Assembly (NCBI RefSeq): GCF_004684345.1
Contig: NZ_CP038469.1
Coordinates: 3,658,001-3,722,000 of the forward strand
DNA from: Citrobacter tructae
GTDB lineage: Bacteria; Pseudomonadota; Gammaproteobacteria; Enterobacterales; Enterobacteriaceae
Reading direction: 5' to 3'
DNA length: 64,000 nucleotides
Made by a program: the position numbers and the translations under genes. Below, one piece after another: positions 50,798 to 59,521 of this stretch. The notes beneath the pieces were generated by a model that made no database searches, had not been told where the DNA came from, and saw only the letters and a list, made by a program, of their open reading frames with translations. Each line of letters begins with the position of its first letter. Within the stretch, counting starts at the first letter, position 1.

Positions 50798-51685
50798 ATG
50801 TCCTCATCCCGTCCGGTGTTCCGCTCGTGCTGGCTTCCCTATTTGCTGGTGGCCCCGCAGTTGGTTATCACCGTTATTTTCTTTATCTGGCCTGCGGGTG
50901 AAGCGTTGTGGTATTCGCTACAAAGCGTCGATCCGTTTGGCCTTTCCAGCCAGTTCGTGGGTCTGGAGAACTTCGTCACGCTGTTTCAGGACGTCTATTA
51001 TCTGGACTCTTTCTGGACGACGATGAAATTCAGTACGCTAGTCACGGTGAGCGGCCTGCTGGTGTCGTTATTTTTTGCCGCACTGGTGAATTACGTGGTT
51101 CGCGGCAGCCGTTTTTACCAGACGCTGATGTTGTTGCCTTACGCGGTGGCCCCTGCCGTTGCTGCGGTGCTGTGGATCTTCTTGTTTAATCCTGGGCGCG
51201 GACTGATTACGCATTTTCTCGGTGAGTTTGGCTATGACTGGAACCATGCGCAAAACAGTGGTCAGGCAATGTTCCTCGTGGTGTTCGCCTCGGTCTGGAA
51301 GCAGATTAGTTACAACTTCCTGTTCTTCTTTGCGGCACTTCAATCTATTCCTCGCTCACTGATAGAAGCCGCCGCGATTGACGGCGCGGGGCCGATCCGT
51401 CGTTTCTTTAAGCTGGCGCTACCGCTGATTGCCCCGGTGAGCTTTTTCTTACTGGTGGTGAATCTGGTGTATGCCTTCTTTGACACCTTCCCGGTGATTG
51501 ATGCCGCCACTGCGGGTGGGCCGGTACAGGCGACGACGACGCTGATTTATAAGATCTACCGTGAAGGATTTGTCGGGCTGGATTTGGCTTCCTCCGCCGC
51601 ACAATCGGTGGTGCTGATGTTCTTCGTTATTATTTTGACGGTGGTGCAGTTCCGCTATGTGGAAAGTAAGGTGCGTTACCAATGA
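50798..51685 (+). CDS. ugpA: Glycerol-3-phosphate ABC permease UgpA
   Basis: This 295-residue MalF-type permease has six helices and the coupling loop LIEAAAIDGAGPIRRFFKLALP (EAA motif, starting at about 196). The ATG at 50798 gives the E. coli length; the frame is open upstream through the REP element. It overlaps ugpE by 4 bases. Confidence 0.96.
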   Translation: MSSSRPVFRSCWLPYLLVAPQLVITVIFFIWPAGEALWYSLQSVDPFGLSSQFVGLENFVTLFQDVYYLDSFWTTMKFSTLVTVSGLLVSLFFAALVNYVVRGSRFYQTLMLLPYAVAPAVAAVLWIFLFNPGRGLITHFLGEFGYDWNHAQNSGQAMFLVVFASVWKQISYNFLFFFAALQSIPRSLIEAAAIDGAGPIRRFFKLALPLIAPVSFFLLVVNLVYAFFDTFPVIDAATAGGPVQATTTLIYKIYREGFVGLDLASSAAQSVVLMFFVIILTVVQFRYVESKVRYQ

Positions 51686-52527
51686 TTGAGAATCGTCGCG
51701 GGCTGACAATATTCAGCCATACCATGTTGATTCTGGGGATCATGGTGATCCTGTTCCCGCTGTACGTTGCGTTTGTGGCGGCGACGCTGGATAACCAGGC
51801 GGTGTATGACGCGCCGATGACGCTGATCCCCGGTACCCATCTGCTGGACAACATGCACACCATCTGGGTCAACGGTGTGGGCGTTAATAGTGCGCCGTTC
51901 TGGCTGATGATGCTCAACAGTTTCATCATGGCGTTTAGCATTACGGTGGGGAAAATCACGGTGTCGATGCTCTCCGCATTCGCCATTGTTTGGTTTCGCT
52001 TTCCGCTGCGTAACCTGTTCTTCTGGATGATCTTTATTACGCTAATGCTGCCGGTGGAGGTGCGTATCTTCCCGACGGTGGAGGTGATTGCCAACCTGAA
52101 GATGCTCGATAGCTACGCGGGCCTGACGCTGCCGCTGATGGCTTCTGCCACCGCAACCTTCCTTTTTCGCCAATTCTTTATGACTCTGCCGGATGAACTG
52201 GTGGAAGCGGCGCGTATTGACGGCGCATCACCGATGCGTTTTTTCCGCGACATCGTGCTGCCGCTGTCGAAAACCAATCTGGCTGCGCTGTTTGTCATCA
52301 CCTTTATTTACGGCTGGAATCAGTATTTATGGCCGTTGTTGATTATTACCGACGTTAACCTGGGCACTGCGGTGGCGGGTATCAAAGGCATGATCGCCAC
52401 CGGTGAAGGTACGACGCAGTGGAACCACGTAATGGCAGCCATGCTGCTGACGCTTATCCCTCCGGTAATCATCGTTTTAGCCATGCAGCGTGCCTTTGTA
52501 CGCGGCCTGGTCGATAGTGAGAAATAA
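51682..52527 (+). CDS. ugpE: Glycerol-3-phosphate ABC permease UgpE
   Basis: This 281-residue MalG-type permease has six helices and the EAA loop LVEAARIDGASPMRFFRDI at about 173-191. It pairs with UgpA in the membrane. The next gene, ugpC, starts 1 base after its stop. Confidence 0.96.
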   Translation: MIENRRGLTIFSHTMLILGIMVILFPLYVAFVAATLDNQAVYDAPMTLIPGTHLLDNMHTIWVNGVGVNSAPFWLMMLNSFIMAFSITVGKITVSMLSAFAIVWFRFPLRNLFFWMIFITLMLPVEVRIFPTVEVIANLKMLDSYAGLTLPLMASATATFLFRQFFMTLPDELVEAARIDGASPMRFFRDIVLPLSKTNLAALFVITFIYGWNQYLWPLLIITDVNLGTAVAGIKGMIATGEGTTQWNHVMAAMLLTLIPPVIIVLAMQRAFVRGLVDSEK

Positions 52528-52528
52528 A

Positions 52529-53599
52529 ATGGCTGGTTTAAAACTACAAGCAGTAACCAAAAGCTGGGACGGTAAAACCCAGGTGATTAAACCGCTGACG
52601 CTGGATGTCGCGGACGGGGAATTTATTGTCATGGTGGGCCCATCCGGGTGCGGTAAGTCTACGCTGCTGCGGATGGTCGCCGGGCTGGAGCGGGTGAGCG
52701 GCGGCGATATCTGGATTGATCATAAACGCGTCACCGAGATGGAGCCGAAAGATCGCGGTATTGCGATGGTGTTCCAGAACTACGCGCTCTATCCGCATAT
52801 GAGCGTGGAAGAAAATATGGCCTGGGGACTGAAAATTCGCGGCATGAGTAAAGAGCATATCGCTGAGCGCGTGAACGATGCCGCACGAATTCTTGAGCTG
52901 AGCGAACTGCTCAAACGCCGCCCGCGTGAGCTTTCCGGTGGACAGCGTCAGCGTGTGGCGATGGGGCGGGCAATTGTGCGTGAGCCGGCGGTATTCCTGT
53001 TTGATGAGCCGCTTTCCAACCTCGATGCCAAGTTGCGTGTGCAGATGCGGTTGGAGTTACAACATCTGCACCGGCGACTGAAAACCACCTCGCTGTACGT
53101 GACCCACGATCAGGTTGAGGCCATGACGCTTGCCCAGCGGGTACTAGTGATGAATAAAGGTGTGGCAGAGCAAATCGGTACGCCGGTTGAGGTGTACGAA
53201 AAACCGGCCAGTCGCTTTGTGGCGAGCTTTATCGGCAGTCCGGCCATGAACTTACTGGATGGACACATCAGTGCCACAGGCAGCCATTTTGAGCTGGAGA
53301 GCGGCATGTCATTGCCCCTCGGTAAGGATTATTCTCGCTACATTGGGCGTAAAATGACGTTGGGTATCCGCCCGGAGCATATTGCGCTAAGCTCGCAGGC
53401 CGAAGGCGGCGTGCCGCAGGTTTTAGACACACTGGAAATGCTGGGCGCGGATAACCTGGCCCATGGGCGCTGGGGCGAGCAAAAGCTGGTGGTGCGACTG
53501 GCGCATCAGTACCGCCCGACGGCAGGCAGCACGCTGTGGCTGCATCTGCCAGAAAACCATTTGCATCTCTTTGATGGCGAAACAGGACAACGAGTATGA
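52529..53599 (+). CDS. ugpC: Glycerol-3-phosphate ABC ATPase UgpC
   Basis: This 356-residue MalK-type ATPase has Walker A GPSGCGKST at about 37-45, signature LSGGQRQRVAMGRA, Walker B VFLFDEPLSNLD, and a C-terminal regulatory OB-like domain after about residue 235. It energises UgpAE and is exchangeable with MalK in E. coli. The ATG at 52529 is chosen by homology over an in-frame ATG within ugpE. It overlaps ugpQ by 4 bases. Confidence 0.97.
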   Translation: MAGLKLQAVTKSWDGKTQVIKPLTLDVADGEFIVMVGPSGCGKSTLLRMVAGLERVSGGDIWIDHKRVTEMEPKDRGIAMVFQNYALYPHMSVEENMAWGLKIRGMSKEHIAERVNDAARILELSELLKRRPRELSGGQRQRVAMGRAIVREPAVFLFDEPLSNLDAKLRVQMRLELQHLHRRLKTTSLYVTHDQVEAMTLAQRVLVMNKGVAEQIGTPVEVYEKPASRFVASFIGSPAMNLLDGHISATGSHFELESGMSLPLGKDYSRYIGRKMTLGIRPEHIALSSQAEGGVPQVLDTLEMLGADNLAHGRWGEQKLVVRLAHQYRPTAGSTLWLHLPENHLHLFDGETGQRV

Positions 53600-54339
53600 G
53601 TAACTGGCCTTATCCCCATATTGTCGCCCATCGCGGCGGCGGTAAGTTAGCCCCAGAAAACACCCTGGTGGCAATCGACATGGGGGCGCGATACGGGCAT
53701 ACCATGATTGAATTTGACGCTAAATTGTCGAAAGACGGCGAGATCTTTTTGCTGCACGACGACAACCTCGAGCGCACCAGTAATGGCTGGGGCGTTGCCG
53801 GTGATCTGAACTGGCAGGATTTGCTGCGCGTGGACGCCGGGGGCTGGTTTAGCGGTGAGTTTAAAGGCGAGCCGTTGCCGTTGCTCTCGCAAGTGGCTGA
53901 GCGCTGCCGCCAGCACGGCATGATGGCGAATATTGAGATCAAACCGACTACCGGTACCGGAACGCTCACCGGAAAAGCCGTGGCGCTGGCCGCACGAGAG
54001 TTATGGGCAGGCATGACGCCGCCGCTGCTGTCATCCTTTGAAATTGATGCCCTGGAGGCGGCGCAGCAGGCCGTTCCTGAACTGCCGAGAGGTTTACTGC
54101 TTGATGAGTGGCGTGAGGACTGGCGTGAGCTGACAACGCGACTCGGCTGCGTCTCAATCCATCTTAATCATAAGCTGTTGGACGAAGCACGAGTGGATGC
54201 GTTACGTGATGCCGGATTACGCATATTGGTGTACACCGTCAACAAACCCCAGCGGGCGGCAGAACTGCTACGCTGGGGCGTGGACTGTATCTGTACCGAT
54301 GCTATTGATGCGATCGGACCGGATTTTCAGCCCTGCTAA
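53596..54339 (+). CDS. ugpQ: Cytosolic glycerophosphodiester phosphodiesterase UgpQ
   Basis: This 247-residue GDPD-family TIM barrel starts with the catalytic segment IVAHRGGGKLAPENT (His-Arg at about 12-13), followed by EFDAKLSKDGEIFLLHDDNLERT with the metal ligands and second catalytic His. There is no signal peptide, unlike GlpQ. It splits glycerophosphodiesters, as they enter through Ugp, into glycerol-3-phosphate and alcohol. Its stop codon overlaps that of yhhA on the opposite strand. Confidence 0.97.
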   Translation: MSNWPYPHIVAHRGGGKLAPENTLVAIDMGARYGHTMIEFDAKLSKDGEIFLLHDDNLERTSNGWGVAGDLNWQDLLRVDAGGWFSGEFKGEPLPLLSQVAERCRQHGMMANIEIKPTTGTGTLTGKAVALAARELWAGMTPPLLSSFEIDALEAAQQAVPELPRGLLLDEWREDWRELTTRLGCVSIHLNHKLLDEARVDALRDAGLRILVYTVNKPQRAAELLRWGVDCICTDAIDAIGPDFQPC

Positions 54340-54779
54340 GGTCCAAGCGTTTTTAACGGGACGTTAGGCTGCGGCGTGCTGGAGGGCTTCAGCATGTCGC
54401 CGTTCTTTTTCTCCGACAGCATTTGCTGCTGTTTATTCAGCGTGCTGTCCGGATTACGGTTGGTGTTTAGCATCCCGCCGTTGTTGTTGGGCAGCATTTG
54501 CTGTTGACCGGTATTCAACTCCCCAGGCTGAGACTGGCGTACACGCTGGGAGTTGGTGTTGATCTGATTTTCCATATGCTGCTGTTGCATGCGCGTCTGC
54601 GTCTGCAACTGTTGATTCAGCATCCCTTTCTGCTGAATTTGCTGTGATTGCATTTGTGTCTGCATCCGCTGCTGACTCGGGATCTGATAACCCGGTTGAT
54701 TCGGGTTATTCATGGTGTTGATGGGCTGTGCAAAGCCTGCAAACGGCAATAGCATGGCTAAAATCAAGAGTCGTTTCAT
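54336..54779 (-). CDS. yhhA: YhhA, DUF2756 exported glutamine-rich protein
   Basis: This 147-residue protein has signal peptide MKRLLILAMLLPFAGFAQP and a mature part very rich in Gln, Met and Asn (repeats such as QQRMQTQMQSQQIQQK). It looks largely coiled or disordered. It matches E. coli YhhA (DUF2756) in length and position between ugpQ and ggt. The function is unknown. It converges on ugpQ with interlocking stop codons and diverges from ggt. Confidence 0.92.
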   Translation of the reverse strand: MKRLLILAMLLPFAGFAQPINTMNNPNQPGYQIPSQQRMQTQMQSQQIQQKGMLNQQLQTQTRMQQQHMENQINTNSQRVRQSQPGELNTGQQQMLPNNNGGMLNTNRNPDSTLNKQQQMLSEKKNGDMLKPSSTPQPNVPLKTLGP

Positions 54780-54897
54780 CGCTTTTCTCCTCTCGGGGAT
54801 CTCTTAAGTTTACTCCTTTCTCGCCGTTACGATGATTATTTCAGAGTTATGCACCAGGCTTAGTGGGGGCTGACCCCCGTACATCTGGAGAATAACG

Positions 54898-56643
54898 ATG
54901 ATAAAACCGACGTTTTTACGCCGGGTAGCCATTGCTGCTCTGCTCTCAGGAAGCTGTTTTAGTGTTGCTGCAGCACCGACTGCACCGCCACCGGTGTCAT
55001 ACGGTGTGGAAGAAGATGTGTTTCATCCGGTGCGCGCACAGCAGGGGATGGTCGCCTCCGTGGATGCGATGGCCACGCAGGTTGGGGTGGATATCTTAAG
55101 GCAGGGCGGTAACGCGGTAGATGCCGCCGTGGCCGTAGGTTACGCACTGGCGGTGACGCATCCCCAGGCGGGGAACCTGGGTGGTGGGGGATTTATGCTG
55201 CTGCGCACCAAAGACGGGAATACGACCGCTATCGATTTCCGTGAAATGGCACCCGCTGGCGCGACCCGCGACATGTTCCTTGATGAGCAAGGCAATGCCG
55301 ATGCTAAAAAGTCGCTGACCTCGCATCTGGCATCCGGCACGCCTGGCACGGTGGCGGGTTTCTCGCTGGCGCTGGAGAAATACGGCACGATGCCGCTGAA
55401 CAAAGTGGTGCGCCCGGCGATGAAGCTGGCGGAAGAGGGCTTCGTGGTTAACGATGCGCTGGCCGACGATCTAAAAACCTATGGCAGCGAAGTGATCCCT
55501 AATCACGAGAACAGCAAAGCCATTTTCTGGAAAAACGGCGAGCCGCTGAAAAAGGGCGACAAGCTGGTACAGAAAAACCTGGCGAAAAGCCTCGAGATGA
55601 TTGCCGAGAATGGCCCGGATGCGTTTTATAAAGGGACGATTGCCGATCAGATAGCCGAGGAAATGCAGAAAAACGGTGGGCTGATGAGCAAAGACGATTT
55701 AGCCGCCTATAAAGCCGTGGAGCGTAAACCGATTAGCGGCGACTATCGCGGGTATCAGGTCTTCTCGATGCCGCCTCCGTCCTCTGGCGGTATTCATATC
55801 GTGCAGATCCTCAATATTCTCGAAAACTTTGATATGAAGAAGTACGGGTTTGGCAGTGCCGATGCCATGCAGGTGATGGCGGAAGCAGAGAAGTATGCTT
55901 ACGCCGACCGCTCTGAATACCTTGGCGATCCGGATTTTGTGAAGGTGCCGTGGCAGGCGCTGACCAACAAAGCCTATGCCAAATCGCTTGCCGATCAGAT
56001 TGATATCAATAAAGCTAAACCCTCCAGCCAGATTAAACCTGGCAAGCTTGCCCCGTATGAAAGCAATCAGACCACCCATTTCTCGGTGGTGGATAAAGAC
56101 GGTAACGCCGTGGCGGTGACTTACACCCTGAACACCACCTTCGGGACAGGTATTGTGGCGGGTAACACTGGCATTCTGCTCAATAACGAAATGGACGATT
56201 TCTCGGCCAAACCGGGTGTGCCGAACGTTTACGGGCTGGTGGGCGGTGATGCTAACGCGGTAGGGCCGAACAAGCGCCCACTGTCGTCCATGTCGCCGAC
56301 CATTGTGGTGAAAGACGGTAAAACCTGGCTGGTGACCGGTAGCCCAGGCGGCAGCCGAATTATCACCACCGTGCTGCAAATGGTAGTGAACAGCGTTGAT
56401 TTTGGCATGAACGTTGCCGAAGCCACCAACGCGCCGCGTTTCCATCATCAGTGGTTGCCGGATGAACTGCGCATCGAGAAAGGCTTCAGCCCGGATACCA
56501 TCAAACTGTTGGAGCAAAAAGGGCAAAAAGTCGTGCTAAAAGAGGCGATGGGCAGTACGCAGAGTATTATGGTCGGACCGGATGGTGCACTGTATGGTGC
56601 ATCCGATCCGCGTTCCGTCGATGATTTAACGGCGGGGTACTGA
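54898..56643 (+). CDS. ggt: Gamma-glutamyltranspeptidase
   Basis: This 581-residue periplasmic precursor has a signal peptide (about 1-25, ending VAAA). Self-cleavage yields large and small subunits at Thr392 in SNQTTHFSVV, equivalent to E. coli Thr391. The substrate loop SPGGSRIITT is conserved. It hydrolyses glutathione and transfers gamma-glutamyl groups, allowing use of external glutathione as a cysteine source. CTGGAGAATAACG precedes the ATG, and a terminator follows at 56657-56683. Confidence 0.97.
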   Translation: MIKPTFLRRVAIAALLSGSCFSVAAAPTAPPPVSYGVEEDVFHPVRAQQGMVASVDAMATQVGVDILRQGGNAVDAAVAVGYALAVTHPQAGNLGGGGFMLLRTKDGNTTAIDFREMAPAGATRDMFLDEQGNADAKKSLTSHLASGTPGTVAGFSLALEKYGTMPLNKVVRPAMKLAEEGFVVNDALADDLKTYGSEVIPNHENSKAIFWKNGEPLKKGDKLVQKNLAKSLEMIAENGPDAFYKGTIADQIAEEMQKNGGLMSKDDLAAYKAVERKPISGDYRGYQVFSMPPPSSGGIHIVQILNILENFDMKKYGFGSADAMQVMAEAEKYAYADRSEYLGDPDFVKVPWQALTNKAYAKSLADQIDINKAKPSSQIKPGKLAPYESNQTTHFSVVDKDGNAVAVTYTLNTTFGTGIVAGNTGILLNNEMDDFSAKPGVPNVYGLVGGDANAVGPNKRPLSSMSPTIVVKDGKTWLVTGSPGGSRIITTVLQMVVNSVDFGMNVAEATNAPRFHHQWLPDELRIEKGFSPDTIKLLEQKGQKVVLKEAMGSTQSIMVGPDGALYGASDPRSVDDLTAGY

Positions 56644-56656
56644 TTTTTGATTCCTG

Positions 56657-56683
56657 GCCCGGTGTCAGACACCGGGCATTTTC
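56657..56683 (+). terminator. Terminator of ggt
   Basis: GCCCGGTGT, loop CAG and ACACCGGGC form a 9 bp stem, followed by ATTTTCTG. It lies just downstream of the ggt stop and the convergent php-like stop. Confidence 0.85.
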
Positions 56684-56686
56684 TGA

Positions 56687-57721
56687 TTATGCCGTGAGTA
56701 ACTGCGCTGGATTATCAATACAGAGCTTGCGAAGAGTATCTTTGTCTACTCCACGGGCAGCCAGATAGGCGAGGAAAACATTCGGGACAAATCCCCAGCC
56801 ATTCCCCCCATTTTTTGCCCACATCTGTTTGAGAAAAACATCATGGCTTAATACGATCTGGTCGGCGTAACCCAGTTCAATCAGATGTGCTACCGCATCG
56901 GCGGTCTCCTGAACACCTGGGGCGATACCTTCTTTCGGGAAAGTAATGTCCAGACCAATCATGTCAAATTCAAGCCATACGCCGCGGTCGAGCATTTTAC
57001 GTTGATAGGCGACATCCTTGCCTGAAGGATCCGAATGTGCCAGCGAGACTTTTGCCGGAGAGACGTTCATTTCTTCAAGGACAATATCCAGCACTTCATC
57101 ACCCAGCCGCAGCCACCCTGGCATATGGATATTCATCGCCGTATGGGGATTATTACGTTGTGCCAGACAAGCAGCCCGTAGGCTGTTACGCTCCGCTTGT
57201 GTAAAAGCGGGTGATACGCCAATTTCACCGATCATTCCGGCGCGAATATCCGTTTCGCCGATCCCCTGATTCAGTTCCTTATCAATGAGTGAGGCTATCA
57301 ACTCGACAGGTTTATGGATCCTTGAGCTTTCAAACTTCTCCAGATAAGGTCCTGATGAAGCAACGATATTCAAACCAGTTTTTAATGCCACTTCCCGTAA
57401 TGATGTGGCGTCCCGACCGATAGATTCAGAACCCGTCGCGTCAACAATAGTCCTGCCTCCCAGCGACATAAAGTTATTGATTTCAAAGATGACATCATCA
57501 ATCTCTTTTCTGTCCATGTTATCGGCACAGCAGTATGGGTCGTGTTTCAGCCCCCACTGTAGGTCTGCACTGACTTTTTTCCCCACGAGCTGCTGCGAGA
57601 ATTCATAATGTGGCTCGTCAACAACGGATGACAAATCGTTAAACAGGTGCTCATGCGGTAGCGTCAGACCCATATCCGTGTGTGCCACAGGGCCTGTTAC
57701 GGTTTGCAGGAAACCTTTCAT
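56687..57721 (-). CDS. Phosphotriesterase-family metal hydrolase (php-like)
   Basis: This 344-residue TIM-barrel protein of the phosphotriesterase/amidohydrolase superfamily has N-terminal metal ligands in PHEH (H23, H25), further His and Asp in MNIHMP, SLAHSDPSG and VLSHDVF, and Glu166 (GMIGEIGVS) where phosphotriesterase has a carbamylated lysine. This Glu is a feature of the php subgroup. Natural substrates of this subgroup are mostly unknown; lactonase or phosphosugar hydrolase activity is plausible. It overlaps the DMT carrier by 4 bases and belongs to an accessory cluster with a ribokinase fusion, like Salmonella STM3547-3550 as I recall it. Confidence 0.85.
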   Translation of the reverse strand: MKGFLQTVTGPVAHTDMGLTLPHEHLFNDLSSVVDEPHYEFSQQLVGKKVSADLQWGLKHDPYCCADNMDRKEIDDVIFEINNFMSLGGRTIVDATGSESIGRDATSLREVALKTGLNIVASSGPYLEKFESSRIHKPVELIASLIDKELNQGIGETDIRAGMIGEIGVSPAFTQAERNSLRAACLAQRNNPHTAMNIHMPGWLRLGDEVLDIVLEEMNVSPAKVSLAHSDPSGKDVAYQRKMLDRGVWLEFDMIGLDITFPKEGIAPGVQETADAVAHLIELGYADQIVLSHDVFLKQMWAKNGGNGWGFVPNVFLAYLAARGVDKDTLRKLCIDNPAQLLTA

Positions 57722-58689
57722 CCTGACACCTCCATTTTTTGCGACATTTTGGATGCTCTGTATTCGGGGATGGTGGTAACAATTGCGCCCACTAGCGCGA
57801 ATAATGTACCGATGATGGTGACCATATAGACCGTATTGCCTAATGATGGGATCAATTCATCAATCAACACCGAGCCCAAAAGCTGACCAGCTGTAGAAGC
57901 AACACCAAGCATCAACAGCCCTAAGCCTCTGACCAGAATAGCCATCAGCCCAATGGATAGCAGACCCAGTGGGCCACCAAGATACATCCACCACGTATCG
58001 GGTAACTGGACGGTGACATGACCTAATGCGACACGTATTGCCAGCGCTGCGCCCAGTACACAAAAGCCGACGATGAAGTTCCAGGTAATGGAAACCAGCA
58101 TAGAGCCCGTAGCCTCGGCAACTTTGGCATTCCCCGCAGGCTGCCAGCCAGCGAGTAATCCGGCCAAAAATGGAAGAATAGCGAGCAGGATAAATGAGGT
58201 TGAGTGCCACTGCGGCGATACGACAAAAACCGTGGCAATAACAGCGAACAATGCGCCAGCAACGCGCCATGGCGTGAAATATTTCTTCTCATCCACTCCG
58301 ACGCCAAAACGGTCGCAAAGCAGACCGGAAAGGAGAAGTGCGGAGATTAATGCAGTTTGAAAGGTGGCAACGCCCAACGCGCTGGCTGATGCACCTTCAG
58401 AAAATACGACCATCGCGCCGCATAACCCAGCAAACCAATTCCAAAGCGGGATTTTTCGCTTTTTAATCAGAGTAGGGATCGACGCGAATTGCTGGCGTGT
58501 TTCTTTGCGCGCAATAATAATAAAAAACATGACGACCAGACCGCTGGCAAACGAGATTACTGCGCAAGCATTACCATCTTGCAACCAGTGCCCCAACTGT
58601 CCATTAACCGCAGACTGCATTGGGGAAAGCATACCGGCTAAGATTGTCGCAAGCATCAGTAAGGGAGTTGAGTACTTATTCTTGTTCAT
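57718..58689 (-). CDS. DMT-superfamily transporter (YdcZ/DUF606 type)
   Basis: This 323-residue membrane protein has ten predicted helices in two similar halves, the layout of tandem DUF606 units of the drug/metabolite transporter group. The first half begins with PMQSAVNGQLGHWL, the second with PAGNAKVAEATGSM. Direction and cargo are unknown. Coupled to a phosphotriesterase-like hydrolase by a 4-base overlap, it probably moves that enzyme's substrate or product. AAGGATTGATGT precedes the ATG. Confidence 0.85.
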   Translation of the reverse strand: MNKNKYSTPLLMLATILAGMLSPMQSAVNGQLGHWLQDGNACAVISFASGLVVMFFIIIARKETRQQFASIPTLIKKRKIPLWNWFAGLCGAMVVFSEGASASALGVATFQTALISALLLSGLLCDRFGVGVDEKKYFTPWRVAGALFAVIATVFVVSPQWHSTSFILLAILPFLAGLLAGWQPAGNAKVAEATGSMLVSITWNFIVGFCVLGAALAIRVALGHVTVQLPDTWWMYLGGPLGLLSIGLMAILVRGLGLLMLGVASTAGQLLGSVLIDELIPSLGNTVYMVTIIGTLFALVGAIVTTIPEYRASKMSQKMEVSG

Positions 58690-58713
58690 ACATCAATCCT
58701 TATTATATTTTAT

Positions 58714-58741
58714 AAAAGGAGTAACTTTCGTTACTCCATTG
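58714..58741 (-). terminator. Terminator inside the accessory cluster
   Basis: On the minus strand GGAGTAAC, loop GAAA and GTTACTCC are followed by TTTTATAAAA. It lies between the amidotransferase-like gene and the DMT gene, so it may lower or split expression of the four-gene cluster. Confidence 0.75.
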
Positions 58742-58744
58742 TTT

Positions 58745-59506
58745 TTATTTTCTGGCGATGAATTGAAGTGTGTTAACCCACAGATCGGTATAAAACGGCC
58801 ATGACATGAATTGCTGAGTTCCCCAGTGCGGCGAACAATCACTCATAAAGCAGGCTGTTTTACCTTGTTGGTATTCACCGAACACTAACAGTGGGTCATT
58901 ATTTATGGTTAATACGACATCAGCATCTTCTTTAGCAACGACCTGGTTATATCCAAGAAATACTGGGTAGTTTGAGAATCCGTTAATGACAGGGTGTTCA
59001 GGCGAGATCGGTTCAGCATAGATACCCTCTGGTTTTTCTACTCGGTCATCGCCGTCAAGCATAATAACTGGCAAGACGTCAGCAATAATGGTGTTCTTAT
59101 AATTGGCTTTTGCCTCAATGCCCATGAATGACAGATAGCCGCCAATCATGAGCAGTCCACCACCGTTTTTTACGTACTCTTTAATTGATTCCAGAGCATT
59201 TGGCTTTATTTTAAGTTGATAAAACGTCTCGTTTTGCAACAGGAATGTATTACTACCAATATCGCTAATGACAATGACATCATAACGGTTTAACTCATCA
59301 ATGCTTTCTGGAAAGGCGATTTGCACAGTGTGAGCAGGCATGTAATCAACTTCTACACCGCCTTTCTTTAAACATTCCAGTAACCATGTAGCACCTTCTT
59401 CATATTTACTGGAGGTAAAGCTGTCATAACCTTTTGAATGAATCATGTGAATATGCCAGGATTCTCCAATAAAGAGCACCTTTAGTTTTTTCTGCATATT
59501 ATTCAT
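58745..59506 (-). CDS. Class I glutamine-amidotransferase-fold protein (ThuA/DUF1355-like)
   Basis: This 253-residue cytoplasmic protein of flavodoxin-like fold has LKVLFIGESWHIHMIHSKG at the N-terminus, VIVISDIGSNTFLL and YVKNGGGLLMIGGYLSFMG in the middle, and a C-terminal CFMSDCSPHWG. It resembles the trehalose-utilisation ThuA-like and DUF1355 families. I see no standard Cys-His-Glu amidotransferase triad, so it is probably not a glutaminase. It starts 15 bases after the kinase-fusion stop with AAGGAGCAGACT before the ATG. A sugar-related role is inferred from its neighbours. Confidence 0.75.
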   Translation of the reverse strand: MNNMQKKLKVLFIGESWHIHMIHSKGYDSFTSSKYEEGATWLLECLKKGGVEVDYMPAHTVQIAFPESIDELNRYDVIVISDIGSNTFLLQNETFYQLKIKPNALESIKEYVKNGGGLLMIGGYLSFMGIEAKANYKNTIIADVLPVIMLDGDDRVEKPEGIYAEPISPEHPVINGFSNYPVFLGYNQVVAKEDADVVLTINNDPLLVFGEYQQGKTACFMSDCSPHWGTQQFMSWPFYTDLWVNTLQFIARK

Positions 59507-59521
59507 AGTCTGCTCCTTGAT

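Noticed and set aside
55699..56526. 275-codon open frame on the minus strand inside ggt
   Set aside because: It is the antisense shadow of the ggt coding frame; no ribosome site or plausible protein, and ggt is certain.
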